Of a DNA stretch of 64,000 nt, positions 39,616 to 47,806 are shown piece after piece. A program made the translations under genes and the position numbers. This stretch comes from Parasulfuritortus cantonensis. GTDB lineage: Bacteria > Pseudomonadota > Gammaproteobacteria > Burkholderiales > Thiobacillaceae. The notes beneath the pieces are model-generated. The model made no database searches, was not told the DNA's origin, and saw only the letters and a program-made list of their open reading frames with translations. The stretch's first letter is position 1, and each line of letters starts with the position of its first letter. The DNA lies in NCBI RefSeq assembly GCF_004337445.1, contig NZ_SJZB01000012.1, positions 1-64,000 of the forward strand, given 5' to 3'.

Positions 39616-39654
39616 ACTCTGGGAAGAACGATGGGATTCCCAGGTGACTCGACC

Positions 39655-40206
39655 ATGCCGGCCGAACAGGAAATGCAACAGATCAAGCATCGGATCGCGG
39701 AGGTGTATGCCCGGCGCGAGCGGCTCAAGCAGGCGCTCGCCGCAGGCGAACTGGCAGCGCGCGCCGGTTTTGCGCAACTGGAGACCACCGACCGCGAGTT
39801 GTCCGAGCTGGACAGCCGCTACAAGACCTTGTGGGACGCGGCGAACCCGCGCCGGGCCGGCCATCCCGCGGCCGCCTGGGCGCGCCGTACGGTCTTCGCG
39901 CCGGCGCAGCTGGACTGCGTGGCGGCGATCATGCTCAAGGTGCTGGACGGCAAGTGCAAGATGGGGCCGGCCGACAAGGCGGCCATCACGGCCGTCTACG
40001 ACGTCGTCAAGGGGCAGGCGGGCGAGTCGCTCGCCGACGAGGTGCACGACTTGATCGCGGCCGCCCGCCAGGGCATGGACGCCGACCTGGCGGCGACGGT
40101 GCACGGTTGGCGCACGCGCGCGGAGGCGCTGATCGCCAAGCCGGTCATGAAGGATTTCAAGGCATTTATCGGGGCCGCCATGCCCCGCACCGAGGAGACG
40201 ACATGA
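39655..40206 (+). CDS. Coiled-coil protein of unknown function, 183 aa
   Basis: The ATG at 39655 (MPAEQEMQQIKHRIAEVYAR), with AGGTGA 8 bases upstream, is the first that a transcript from the sigma-54 promoter can use with a ribosome site; earlier in-frame starts precede or abut the transcription start. The first 60 residues are helical and coiled-coil-like. The rest is helical and charged (LDGKCKMGPADKAAITAVYDV). It overlaps the rhodanese-ankyrin gene (ATGA), so they are coupled. I do not recognise the family. Confidence 0.75.
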   Translation: MPAEQEMQQIKHRIAEVYARRERLKQALAAGELAARAGFAQLETTDRELSELDSRYKTLWDAANPRRAGHPAAAWARRTVFAPAQLDCVAAIMLKVLDGKCKMGPADKAAITAVYDVVKGQAGESLADEVHDLIAAARQGMDADLAATVHGWRTRAEALIAKPVMKDFKAFIGAAMPRTEETT

Positions 40207-40976
40207 ACTATTATCAAGACATCCAGCCGGCCGAGGTGGCCGCCCTGCGTGCCGAGTCCGAGCTGCTGGTCATCGACATACGCGACTCCGGCAGCTATGC
40301 GCGCGCCCACCTGGACGGCGCCCAGCCGGTCTCGGACGCCCTGCTCCAGCAGCTGCTGCGCAGCCGGCAACGCCAGCGCCCGGTGCTGGTGTACTGCTAT
40401 CACGGCAACAGCAGCCGCGACATCTGCGACTTCATCGCCGGCTTCGGCTTCACCCGGGTGCACAACCTGGTCGGCGGCTGGCAGGCCTGGGAACAGTACG
40501 CGGCCGGCGCGGTGTCCGGTCCCGACCTGGCGGACTGGCTGGCACGCCGGGGCTTCCCGGCCGACGGCGGCATCCACTGCCGGATCGACAACGGCATGTC
40601 GCCGCTCATGGTCGCGGCGCTGGCCGGCGAACGCGAGGTGGTGGCGGCCCTCCTGGCGCAGGGTGCCGATCCCAACCACGTCAACGACGACGACCATCAC
40701 GCCCTCTGGTTCGCCTGCGTGCACGGCGATCCGGAGCTGGTCGGCCTGCTCCTGGGGCGCGGCGCCGATGTCGACAACCAGAACGTCAACGGCGCCACCT
40801 GTGCCATCTACGCCGCCTCGACCGGCAAGCTGGACGTGCTCAAGCGCCTGGTCGAGGCCGGCGCCGACCTCGGCAAGGAGACCACGGGCGGCTACGACGC
40901 GCTCGCCAGCGCCTCCACCCTGCCGGTGTTGAAGTACCTGCGCACCGTGGTCGCGGAGGCGCGCCTCGCCGCCTGA
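40203..40976 (+). CDS. Rhodanese-ankyrin fusion protein, 257 aa
   Basis: Residues 1-105 form a rhodanese domain with the active-site loop CYHGNSSR (Cys65), as in GlpE-type sulphurtransferases. Residues 125-255 form about three ankyrin repeats plus a partial one (PLMVAALAGEREVVAALLAQG, ALWFACVHGDPELVGLLLGRG, AIYAASTGKLDVLKRLVEAG, shown separately). It could pass persulphide sulphur to a partner held by the ankyrin part. It is cytosolic. It is coupled to the coiled-coil gene and lies under the sigma-54 promoter. Confidence 0.88.
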   Translation: MNYYQDIQPAEVAALRAESELLVIDIRDSGSYARAHLDGAQPVSDALLQQLLRSRQRQRPVLVYCYHGNSSRDICDFIAGFGFTRVHNLVGGWQAWEQYAAGAVSGPDLADWLARRGFPADGGIHCRIDNGMSPLMVAALAGEREVVAALLAQGADPNHVNDDDHHALWFACVHGDPELVGLLLGRGADVDNQNVNGATCAIYAASTGKLDVLKRLVEAGADLGKETTGGYDALASASTLPVLKYLRTVVAEARLAA

Positions 40977-41139
40977 GCGGCATTGCCCGGCGGCGCGCAG
41001 GGAGTAGAATGCCGGCCCCTGGCGCGTGCCGGGTTCCATGACGGCCATCCGGCGGTCGGGCGCGGGTCGCGATCACGGCCGCGCCGGCCGGGGTGGGGTG
41101 TCCTGGCCGGACGCCCGCAACCTTTCCGGCCGGCCTGTC

Positions 41140-41757
41140 ATGTCCCTGATCTATGTTCTCGACCTGTGCGCAGTCTCCGTGTGCGCCATCACCGCTACCC
41201 TGGAGGCTCGCCGCAGCGAACTCGACCTGTTCGGGGTGACGGTGATCGCGGTCATCGCCGGGATCGGCGGCGGCACCGTGCGCGACCTCCTGCTCGGGCG
41301 CCTGCCGGTCTACTGGGTCTATGACGCCAGCTACGTGGTGGTCGGCCTGGTGGCGGGCACGTTGACGTTCTTCCTGGCCCGGCGCCTGGTCCTGCCCAAG
41401 AACTTCTTCCTGATCCCGGATGCCGTGGGCATGGCGCTGTTCACCGTGATCGGCACCAGCATCGCCCTCGGCCTGGGCACGCCCTCGCTGGTTGCCGCTC
41501 TGATGGGCGTGATCACCGCGGTGTTCGGCGGCGTCATACGCGACATCCTGTGCAACGAGGTGCCGCTGATCTTCCGGACCGACATCTATGCCACGGCCTC
41601 CCTGGCCGGTGCCGGGGTGCTCATCGCCCTGGATGCCCTGGGCATCGGCCACAACGCGGCGGTGCTCATCGCCATGGTCGGCACCGTGGCGATCCGCCTG
41701 GCCGCCATGCGCTGGCACATCCAGTTGCCGCGCCTGCGCGACGAAGGCGCGGCCTGA
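41140..41757 (+). CDS. TRIC-family (UPF0126/YadS) cation channel protein
   Basis: The 205-aa protein has about seven hydrophobic segments and the repeat structure of the trimeric intracellular cation channel family. Two motifs, GGGTVRDLLLGR (about 45-56) and GGVIRDILCNEVP (about 130-142), mark the two halves. The start MSLIYVLDLCAVSVCAITATLEA was chosen by family length; in-frame codons upstream are not supported. Its ion in bacteria is not known for sure. It converges on the 208-aa unknown gene 7 bases away. Confidence 0.9.
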   Translation: MSLIYVLDLCAVSVCAITATLEARRSELDLFGVTVIAVIAGIGGGTVRDLLLGRLPVYWVYDASYVVVGLVAGTLTFFLARRLVLPKNFFLIPDAVGMALFTVIGTSIALGLGTPSLVAALMGVITAVFGGVIRDILCNEVPLIFRTDIYATASLAGAGVLIALDALGIGHNAAVLIAMVGTVAIRLAAMRWHIQLPRLRDEGAA

Positions 41758-41764
41758 GGGCGGC

Positions 41765-42391
41765 TCAGGCCGCGGGCCGGCGTCGGAAGACTTCCTGGCC
41801 GGCGCGCCGGGCGAGCACGCCGGCGGCCTCGGTCATGACCTCGTAGAGGGCGCGCGCGAGGCGGTCGCGCAGGGGGGCCAGCAGCATGGGCATGTGCAAC
41901 GCGCCGGCCAGCGCGCGCGTCTCCCGGGCGTACAGGTGCAGCAGTTCGTGCACCTGGCGTTCCAGTTCGGCGCGCGGGTAGGCCGCCTGGCAGGCCGACC
42001 GGGCGCCCCGGCCGTCCGGCCAGGCGGACAGGACGGCGTGCGCGGCGCTGCCCAGGCGTTCGATGCGCTGGCGCCGGATCGGCTCGATCTCGTCGTAGCG
42101 GATGACGATGTCGACCGGAATGCCGGCGACGTTGCGCAGGAAATGGCGGTCGACGTCGCGCGCGGCGGCGAGCAGTTCGCGCACCGCGTCGGCGCCCAGG
42201 GGCGCGCCGGCCCGCCGGATGACCAGGGTGTCCTTCTTGATTTCCTTGGCGACGTTCTGGTTCAGGAAGTGTTCCAGCCAGGGCAGCGCCATGCGTACCG
42301 GCAGGCGGTCGTTCAGGCCGACCGCGACGTGCCGGCTGAACGCACGCAACAGGGAGCGGTTACACGAGGCCAGCGCGTCAGCGCGATCCAT
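41765..42391 (-). CDS. Protein of unknown function, 208 aa
   Basis: The soluble protein has an Arg-rich, mostly helical sequence with no signal peptide or membrane span. Segments such as IPVDIVIRYDEIEPIRRQRIERL and QVHELLHLYARETRALAGALH give no family that I recognise. It overlaps the end of the methyltransferase gene by 14 bases, so the two are translated together and may act together. Its high Arg content and the lack of motifs limit further interpretation. Confidence 0.7.
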   Translation of the reverse strand: MDRADALASCNRSLLRAFSRHVAVGLNDRLPVRMALPWLEHFLNQNVAKEIKKDTLVIRRAGAPLGADAVRELLAAARDVDRHFLRNVAGIPVDIVIRYDEIEPIRRQRIERLGSAAHAVLSAWPDGRGARSACQAAYPRAELERQVHELLHLYARETRALAGALHMPMLLAPLRDRLARALYEVMTEAAGVLARRAGQEVFRRRPAA

Positions 42392-43187
42392 GCTTGGGCC
42401 GGTGCTTGGCCACGCCCGGACAGGGGCCGCCAGGCCGGCCCTTGACCGCCCGGTGCAGGCCCACCATGCCGCCCAGGAGCGATTGCCCCTCGACCTCGCA
42501 GTAGCCGATGCCGCGCAGGACCTCCGACAGTTCCTCGGTGGTGTAGAAGGCTTCGAGGGCGTCGATGAAATAGGTCTGCGCGTTCATCGCCGCCCGCCCG
42601 CTCCGGTAGAGCAGGCCGGTGACCGGCAGGCTCAGGCGCAGGTAGCCGTAGTAGAGCTTCTCCACCACCGGGTTGCCCGGGCGCAGCATGTCGCAATGGT
42701 GGAAGTGGCCGCCCGGCTTGAGCACCCGGTGAATCTCGCGGAACAAGTCGTGCACGCGCAGGTGGCGCGACGCCCATTGCAGGGTGATGACGTCGAAATG
42801 GTTGTCCGGGAAGGGCAGCACGTGGACGTCGCCGATGGTGCTGTCGATGTGCAGGCCGAGCGCCTCGGCGCGCTGGCGGCCAACTTCCTGCATGGCGGCG
42901 CTGCGGTCGATGGCGTGCACCGTCAGGGTGGGTTCGCGCTTGAGCAGGGCGATGCCGACCGCGTTGGTGCCGGCGCAGACGTCGAGCACGCGCTCTCCGG
43001 GCTGGAGGTCGATCATGGCCATGAAGCGGCGCGAGAACCAGTCCCACAAGCCGAGGCTGGCGATCCGGTTGGCGCGGTCGTAATACGGCGCCACGTCGAC
43101 GAAGATGTCGTCGAGATCGTTCTTCCAGACGGAGCCGAAGCGGCTGAGACGGAATTCGTCACGTTCTGCGATGGGGGGAGGACTCAT
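42378..43187 (-). CDS. UbiE/MenG-like class I SAM methyltransferase
   Basis: The 269-aa protein has a family-like start (WKNDLDDIFVDVAPYYDRANRIASLGLWDWFSRR) and the SAM motif VLDVCAGTNAVGIALL (about 67-82), with TLQWASRHLRVHDLFREIHRVLKPGG. It resembles UbiE/COQ5 quinone methyltransferases but has an unusual DVCAGTNA motif and a C-terminal extension, so the substrate may be a quinone or other lipid. It is divergent from the B12-type radical SAM gene and overlaps the 208-aa unknown gene. The ATG at 43187 has no clear ribosome site. Confidence 0.8.
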   Translation of the reverse strand: MSPPPIAERDEFRLSRFGSVWKNDLDDIFVDVAPYYDRANRIASLGLWDWFSRRFMAMIDLQPGERVLDVCAGTNAVGIALLKREPTLTVHAIDRSAAMQEVGRQRAEALGLHIDSTIGDVHVLPFPDNHFDVITLQWASRHLRVHDLFREIHRVLKPGGHFHHCDMLRPGNPVVEKLYYGYLRLSLPVTGLLYRSGRAAMNAQTYFIDALEAFYTTEELSEVLRGIGYCEVEGQSLLGGMVGLHRAVKGRPGGPCPGVAKHRPKHGSR

Positions 43188-43404
43188 GATGTGTGCGTGA
43201 AGTTGTGAAACCAGCCCGCATTCTACCGTACCGGGACCGGCCACCCGGCCCGAGCCCGGGCCGCCGGGTCGGGCGAGGGCGGTGGCCGTGGCGGCTATGG
43301 GACACTGTTGGTCGTTCGGCGCCCCGGGCGTTGCGTCCCGGAAGACGGGGATTAGCGATTCCTAATATACTATGGGCCGCCTTTGTAGCAGTCGTAACGC
43401 ATGC

Positions 43405-44937
43405 ATGTCTAAGCCAGTCGAAACCATCCTTTATGTTCGTCTGCCGGTCTGGAAGATCTATCCGGGCGGCGTCCTCTATGTGGCCGATTTCATCCACAAG
43501 CAGCGTCCCGGCGTGCGCCAGGAACTGCTCGACATGGCGCTGGTGCCGCCGGGCGAGCGCCAAGCGGCGCTGCGTGGCCGCATCGAGGCGCTGAAGCCGG
43601 ACGTGGTGGCCTTCTCGTGGCGCAACATGCAGACCTTCGGGCCGCATCCGGAGAACGATGCCCTCGACGTGGTCATGAACTTCGACTACTCGCCGAAGCC
43701 GTGGCGCCGGGTCAAAGCGGCCTGGGACGCGGTCGGCATCATCTGGGACTACGCCGCGTCGCGCCTGCGCAACTTCGGCTACATGAAGCTGGTGCGCAAG
43801 CTGCTGCCGGAGGCGCGCATCGTGGTCGGCGGCACCGCGGTGTCGATCTTCGGCAAGTACGTCGCCGAGAAATGCCCGACCGATACCGTGGTGGTCGTGG
43901 GCGAGGGCGAGGAAGCCATGCTTTCCGTGGTCGACGGCTTCGAGAACCCGGCCGGGCATTACTACTACAAGGACCGCGCCGGCCGCGTGACCCATCGGCC
44001 GGCCGAGGAGACCTTCGACCTGGCACACCTGACGGCGGTCGACTTCGCCTACATCGAGACGATGTTCCCGCAGTTCCGCGAGTACCTGGACGGCTACATC
44101 GGCGTGCATACCAAGCGTGGCTGCCCGTTCCAATGCCATTTCTGCCTGTACAACAAGATCGAGGGCGCACACCAGCGCTTCCGCGACCCGGCCGAGGTGG
44201 CCAAGGAGGTCGAGACCCTGAACAAGGTCTACGGGGTCAAGTACATCTGGTTCACCGATGCCCAGTTCTGCTCGACCCTGCGCAGCACCCGCCACGTCGA
44301 GGACATCCTGGACGAGATGATGGCGCGCCAGGTGGAGGTCTACTGGACCGGCTACCTGCGCCTGAACCACCTGACCGCGGACATCGCCCGCAAGATGCTG
44401 AAATCCGGCCTGATCAGCATCGACCTCTCGTTCACCGGCACCCAGGACGTGATCGACAGCCTGACCCTGGGCTATGACCTCGACCAGCAGATGGAAGCCT
44501 TCAAGCTGTTCAAGGAGGCCGGCCACACCGACCAGCAGGTCAAGCTGTACATGCCGCTCAACGCGCCGGGCGAAACCGAGGCGACGCTGCTCGCGACGAT
44601 TGACCGGATCAAGGACCTGTACCGCATGTTCGGGCGCGACAGCGTGCTGCCGTTCATCTTCTTCATCGGCATCCAGCCCAATACCCCGGTCGAGAAGCGT
44701 CTGATCGCCGAGGGCTATCTGAAGGCCGGTTACGACCCGCTCACCCTCAACCCGTTCACGATCAAGAAGCTGCTCTACAACCCGGATCCGCTCGGCCGTC
44801 TGATCGCCCAGGCCTATCTCGAGGCCATGGAGACGCACAACCCGGGCAGCGACTACATCGGCCGCGCGACCATGGAGATACTGGAGCGCCGCCTGCGCAG
44901 CCCGGGCGATCAGCCGGAGTTGCAGATGGCGGTCTGA
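43405..44937 (+). CDS. B12-binding-type radical SAM protein, 510 aa
   Basis: The protein has an N-terminal cobalamin-binding-like Rossmann domain (about 1-185, with VVGGTAVSIFGKYVAEKCPTD and VVVGEGEEAML) and a radical SAM core with CPFQCHFC (about 240-247) followed by PGETEATLLATIDRIKDLY. No DxHxxG motif is seen, as in many class B family members that bind B12 without a His ligand. The substrate is unknown; relatives act on lipids, porphyrins and antibiotics. It starts ATG 43405, with TATACT at 43366-43371 upstream. Terminator at 44958. Confidence 0.85.
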   Translation: MSKPVETILYVRLPVWKIYPGGVLYVADFIHKQRPGVRQELLDMALVPPGERQAALRGRIEALKPDVVAFSWRNMQTFGPHPENDALDVVMNFDYSPKPWRRVKAAWDAVGIIWDYAASRLRNFGYMKLVRKLLPEARIVVGGTAVSIFGKYVAEKCPTDTVVVVGEGEEAMLSVVDGFENPAGHYYYKDRAGRVTHRPAEETFDLAHLTAVDFAYIETMFPQFREYLDGYIGVHTKRGCPFQCHFCLYNKIEGAHQRFRDPAEVAKEVETLNKVYGVKYIWFTDAQFCSTLRSTRHVEDILDEMMARQVEVYWTGYLRLNHLTADIARKMLKSGLISIDLSFTGTQDVIDSLTLGYDLDQQMEAFKLFKEAGHTDQQVKLYMPLNAPGETEATLLATIDRIKDLYRMFGRDSVLPFIFFIGIQPNTPVEKRLIAEGYLKAGYDPLTLNPFTIKKLLYNPDPLGRLIAQAYLEAMETHNPGSDYIGRATMEILERRLRSPGDQPELQMAV

Positions 44938-44957
44938 CCGCGGCCGCGACGGCCATG

Positions 44958-44985
44958 AAAAGGGCGGGAATTCCCGCCCTTTTTC
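44958..44985. terminator. Bidirectional terminator between radical SAM and DUF302 genes
   Basis: A perfect 10-base-pair stem palindrome (AGGGCGGGAA/TTCCCGCCCT, 44961-44980) has A-run on its left and T-run on its right. It can end both the plus-strand radical SAM transcript and the minus-strand DUF302 transcript. Confidence 0.9.
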
Positions 44986-45002
44986 GTTTCCCGGGGCTAA
45001 CC

Positions 45003-45539
45003 TCAGATGTCGCCGTTGGCGCCCGCCGTCATGATGCTGAGCAGGTTGTCGCGCACTTCCTCGGCCTTGGCCTTCACTTCCGGGGGCAGGTTGGCGGCCT
45101 TGATCATGTTGTCCATGTTGAGCATGATGATCCGGCCCTTGCCCTGCTCGTCCTCGACCAGGGCGACCCGGCAGGGCAGGAAGGCGGCGAAGGCGGGGTT
45201 GAGTTCAAGCAGCTTCTTGGCCGTCAGGGCGTCGCAGAACTGGTAGATGGTCATGCGGCGCTGCGGCTTCCCGGTCATCGCCTCGACCTGCTTGGACAGG
45301 GGCAGTTCGGCGACCAGCTTGAAGTTCAGCTGGTTGGCGCGCAGCTTCATCGACTCGACCGCGTCGTCCATGCTGACGCCATCGGCCAGCGGCATTTCCA
45401 GGATGCCCTGGCCGACCACGTAGACCACCGAGGGTTTCTTGACGCTGTCGGCGGCCCAGCCGGGGGTGGCGAGCCAGGCCAGGGCGGCGAGCGCGATTAG
45501 GCACGCGCGCGCGCCACGAAGGATGAAGTTATCGGTCAT
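45003..45539 (-). CDS. DUF302 domain exported protein, 178 aa
   Basis: A signal peptide (about 1-30, ARACLIALAALAWLATPGWA) leads to a DUF302 domain (about 60-140) with MTIYQFCDALTAKKLLELNPAFAAFLPCRVALVEDEQG. DUF302 proteins are periplasmic or cytosolic, of unclear function, often in sulphur or metal-stress neighbourhoods. The ATG at 45539 has GGGAG upstream and is preferred over 45551. It is divergent from the CopD gene with 170 bases between, and shares the 44958 terminator. Confidence 0.85.
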   Translation of the reverse strand: MTDNFILRGARACLIALAALAWLATPGWAADSVKKPSVVYVVGQGILEMPLADGVSMDDAVESMKLRANQLNFKLVAELPLSKQVEAMTGKPQRRMTIYQFCDALTAKKLLELNPAFAAFLPCRVALVEDEQGKGRIIMLNMDNMIKAANLPPEVKAKAEEVRDNLLSIMTAGANGDI

Positions 45540-45604
45540 GGAAGCTCCCACTCTCTCGAAACGGTAAATTGAAATGCCGGGCGTCGGTGGCCCGGTCGCG
45601 GCTA

Positions 45605-45625
45605 GATTATAAGTAAATGATTATA
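45605..45625. repeat. Direct repeat GATTATA x2 in the DUF302-CopD divergent region
   Basis: GATTATA at 45605-45611 and 45619-45625, 14 bases apart, sit in an AT-rich island between two divergent genes. They may form a regulator site. No match to a known operator is clear. Confidence 0.35.
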
Positions 45626-45709
45626 TTCTTGCGTAACAGTTCCCGATTTTTTTACTGGTATATTTTTCCCCCGAAACATTCGGACGATCAAAAGGATAGG
45701 AGTTAAGCC

Positions 45710-46171
45710 ATGACCCTCAAGCTGCTGTATCTGGTCCACGTCCTGGCCACCGTGATCTGGGTGGGCGGCATGTTCTTCGCCCATCAGGTCCTGCGCCCGG
45801 TGGCCATGGCGGAACTGGAACCGCCCCAGCGCCTGCGCCTCTGGAACGGCGTGTTCCGGCGCTTCTTCCCCTGGGTGTGGACGGCGATCCTGGCCCTGAT
45901 CCTGACCGGCCAGGCACTCGCGCTGCAGTTGGGCGGCATGGCGGTGGTCGGTCTGCACGTCCACATCATGGCGGCCGTCGGCTATCTGATGACGGCGATC
46001 TTCGCCTACATCTACTTCAAGCCCTACGCGGCCTTGCGCCGCGCGGTCGCGGCGGAGAACTGGCCGGCCGCCGGCGCGGCGCAGAACCATATCCGGCCGC
46101 TCGTCGCGACCAACCTCAGCCTAGGTTTGGCCAACATCATCCTGGTCTTCGTCCTGCCCGTGCTGATATAG
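45710..46171 (+). CDS. CopD family membrane protein, 153 aa
   Basis: The protein has four hydrophobic helices (about 5-27, 50-73, 76-101, 129-151) and matches the CopD/DUF2269-like family of small membrane proteins related to copper-resistance proteins. Typical parts are LVHVLATVIWVGGMFFAHQVL and GLHVHIMAAVGYLM with His residues that could bind heme or metal. AGGAG lies 7 bases before the ATG. Its last 51 bases overlap the convergent SAM-fold gene on the other strand. Confidence 0.85.
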   Translation: MTLKLLYLVHVLATVIWVGGMFFAHQVLRPVAMAELEPPQRLRLWNGVFRRFFPWVWTAILALILTGQALALQLGGMAVVGLHVHIMAAVGYLMTAIFAYIYFKPYAALRRAVAAENWPAAGAAQNHIRPLVATNLSLGLANIILVFVLPVLI

Positions 46172-46921
46172 GGCGCCGACCCGGTGGTAGGCGGACTCGC
46201 CATGCGCCAGTTCGCCGGCCGGGGCCAGGTCCCAGCGCCAGTCCGCAGCGAGCCGCCAGCCGGCCAGCAGGGGCCGGAGATCGCGGCGTTCGAGTTCGCC
46301 GCCGGCGCCATCCAGGTGGACCTGTTCCAGGTCGGCCAGCACGCAGACCGGGGCCCGGAAACGGGCCAGCCAGGCCAGGTGCTGACGCGCCAGCACGGTG
46401 CCGAATTCGGCGACCTTGTCCGCCGGCCAGGATGCCTGGCGCGTCCGTAGCCACGCCTCCGGGAGGCGGGCGAGCTGCGACAGCAGGTTGACGGAAGCGA
46501 CCCAGTCTATGCCCGGCTCGGCCAGGAACAGCCCGGGTGGCTCGGGCCACGCCGGCAGCCTGTCCAGGCAGCCGGTGACGTCGGCGCTGATCAGGCGGAC
46601 GTTGCCATAGCGGCGGGCGGCGCGCCGGGCCGGCCATGGGTGCACGACGTCGACCAGCCAGACCTGCCCGAAGAGGGCGGCCAGCTCGTCGAGCGGCACG
46701 TCGAGCAGGTGGCCGGAGCCGAGCACCAGGGCGATGCCGCGCCCGGGCGCGGCACGCGCCGAGTCGAGCAGGGCGCGCCGGCTGGCAGCCAGGTGCGGCG
46801 CCCAGGCCTGCCGGCAGCGCCGGTGCCGGGCGGCGATGGCGATGCTCTCCGCCAGGTAGCCCAGGCGGCGTGCGCGCACCGTGGCCGGGGTCAGCAGCCA
46901 GGCGAGGGCTTCGCTCAGCAT
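46121..46921 (-). CDS. Class I SAM-fold protein of unknown function, 266 aa
   Basis: The protein has a nucleotide-binding-like VLGSGHLLDVPL (about 66-77) followed by WLVDVVHPWPARRAARRYGNVRL and DVTGC, the pattern of a class I SAM-dependent methyltransferase or a related fold. It is Arg/Ala-rich with no signal. I cannot name the substrate. Its 3' end is antisense to the 3' end of the CopD gene (51 bases). It lies 36 bases downstream of the aldolase gene, so may share its mRNA. Confidence 0.7.
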   Translation of the reverse strand: MLSEALAWLLTPATVRARRLGYLAESIAIAARHRRCRQAWAPHLAASRRALLDSARAAPGRGIALVLGSGHLLDVPLDELAALFGQVWLVDVVHPWPARRAARRYGNVRLISADVTGCLDRLPAWPEPPGLFLAEPGIDWVASVNLLSQLARLPEAWLRTRQASWPADKVAEFGTVLARQHLAWLARFRAPVCVLADLEQVHLDGAGGELERRDLRPLLAGWRLAADWRWDLAPAGELAHGESAYHRVGALYQHGQDEDQDDVGQT

Positions 46922-46957
46922 GAGGCGTTCGCCAACGGTGTCCGGGCCGGGCAGGTC

Positions 46958-47593
46958 TCAGCGCAGCCCGTAGTTGGCGAACTTGGCCAGGGCCTCGTCC
47001 ATCTCGGCGTCCGAGAGTTGCACGGGGTCGCCCATCAGGCTGGCCCGCCAATACTGTTCGCACAGGCTTTCCACCTCCACCGCGAGGGCCAGGGCCAGGC
47101 GCAGGTCGGGGCCGACCGCGACCAGGCCATGGTTGGCCATCAGGCAGGCGCGCCGGTCGGTCATGGCGGCGACGACCAGGTCCGACAGCGCCTGGCTGCC
47201 GAACGTGGCGTAGCCGGCACAGCGGATGTCCTTGCCGCCGGCCACGGCCACCATGTAGTGGAAGGGCGGGATGGCCCGGCGCAGGCACGCCAGGGAGACC
47301 GCGAACGGGGAATGGACGTGGACCACGGCGTTCACTTCCGGCCGGGCCGAGTAGAGGTCGCGGTGGAAACGCCATTCGCTGGACGGCGCCAGGTCGCCCT
47401 CGGCGTCGCCGGCCATGGTCATCCGCACGACCTGGTCCGGACGCACCTCGGCGGACGGAAGCCCGGACGGCGTGATCAGAAAACCGTCGTCCCAACGCGC
47501 ACTTACATTGCCGGAACTGCCCCGGTTCAGGCGTTCCACGACGGTGAGGCGGGAGGTCTCGGCGACCGAGTGGCGGAGGGCGGATTCAGGCAT
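46958..47593 (-). CDS. Class II aldolase/adducin family protein
   Basis: The 211-aa protein belongs to the zinc class II aldolase/epimerase family (FucA, AraD, MtnB). Motifs are NRGSSGNVSARWDDGFLITPSG (about 24-45), APSSEWRFHRDLY with a catalytic Glu, VHVHSPFAVSLA with the zinc His pair, and LMANHGLVAVG. Substrate cannot be named; L-fuculose phosphate, ribulose phosphate and methylthioribulose phosphate are all known for the family. It faces away from the tRNA cluster. Confidence 0.9.
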   Translation of the reverse strand: MPESALRHSVAETSRLTVVERLNRGSSGNVSARWDDGFLITPSGLPSAEVRPDQVVRMTMAGDAEGDLAPSSEWRFHRDLYSARPEVNAVVHVHSPFAVSLACLRRAIPPFHYMVAVAGGKDIRCAGYATFGSQALSDLVVAAMTDRRACLMANHGLVAVGPDLRLALALAVEVESLCEQYWRASLMGDPVQLSDAEMDEALAKFANYGLR

Positions 47594-47628
47594 GGGCGAA
47601 CCTTTCGGAAATAAATCGCGAAATATTA

Positions 47629-47656
47629 TTGACAGAAAAACTGCGATAGCTAAAAT
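47629..47656 (+). promoter_or_regulatory. Sigma-70 promoter of the Gly-Cys-Leu tRNA cluster
   Basis: TTGACA (47629-47634), 16 bases, TAAAAT (47651-47656), 13 bases before the tRNA-Gly 5' end. The -35 box is a perfect consensus. Confidence 0.8.
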
Positions 47657-47669
47657 GCGCAGCCTCGAT

Positions 47670-47745
47670 GCGGGAGTAGCTCAGTTGGTAGAGCGCAACC
47701 TTGCCAAGGTTGAGGTCGCGAGTTCGAGACTCGTCTCCCGCTCCA
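47670..47745 (+). tRNA. tRNA-Gly (GCC)
   Basis: A full cloverleaf with acceptor GCGGGAG/CTCCCGC, anticodon loop TTGCCAA (anticodon GCC), T-loop TTCGAGA and encoded CCA, 76 nt. First of three tRNAs under one strong promoter. Confidence 0.97.
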
Positions 47746-47751
47746 AGTTAC

Positions 47752-47781
47752 AATGGGGAAAGCTTGCGGGCTTTCCCCATT
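47752..47781 (+). repeat. 12-bp hairpin between tRNA-Gly and tRNA-Cys
   Basis: A perfect 12-base-pair stem (AATGGGGAAAGC/GCTTTCCCCATT) with a 6-base loop lies 6 bases after tRNA-Gly. No T-run follows, so it may be an RNase cleavage or protection signal rather than a terminator. Confidence 0.7.
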
Positions 47782-47806
47782 CCCTTATCAGGGCACCGTT
47801 TCTCGC

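Noticed and set aside
39586-39654. TTG (39586) or ATG (39631) as start of the coiled-coil gene
   Set aside because: They lie before or within 6 bases of the start point predicted from the sigma-54 promoter, and the TTG overlaps the promoter itself.
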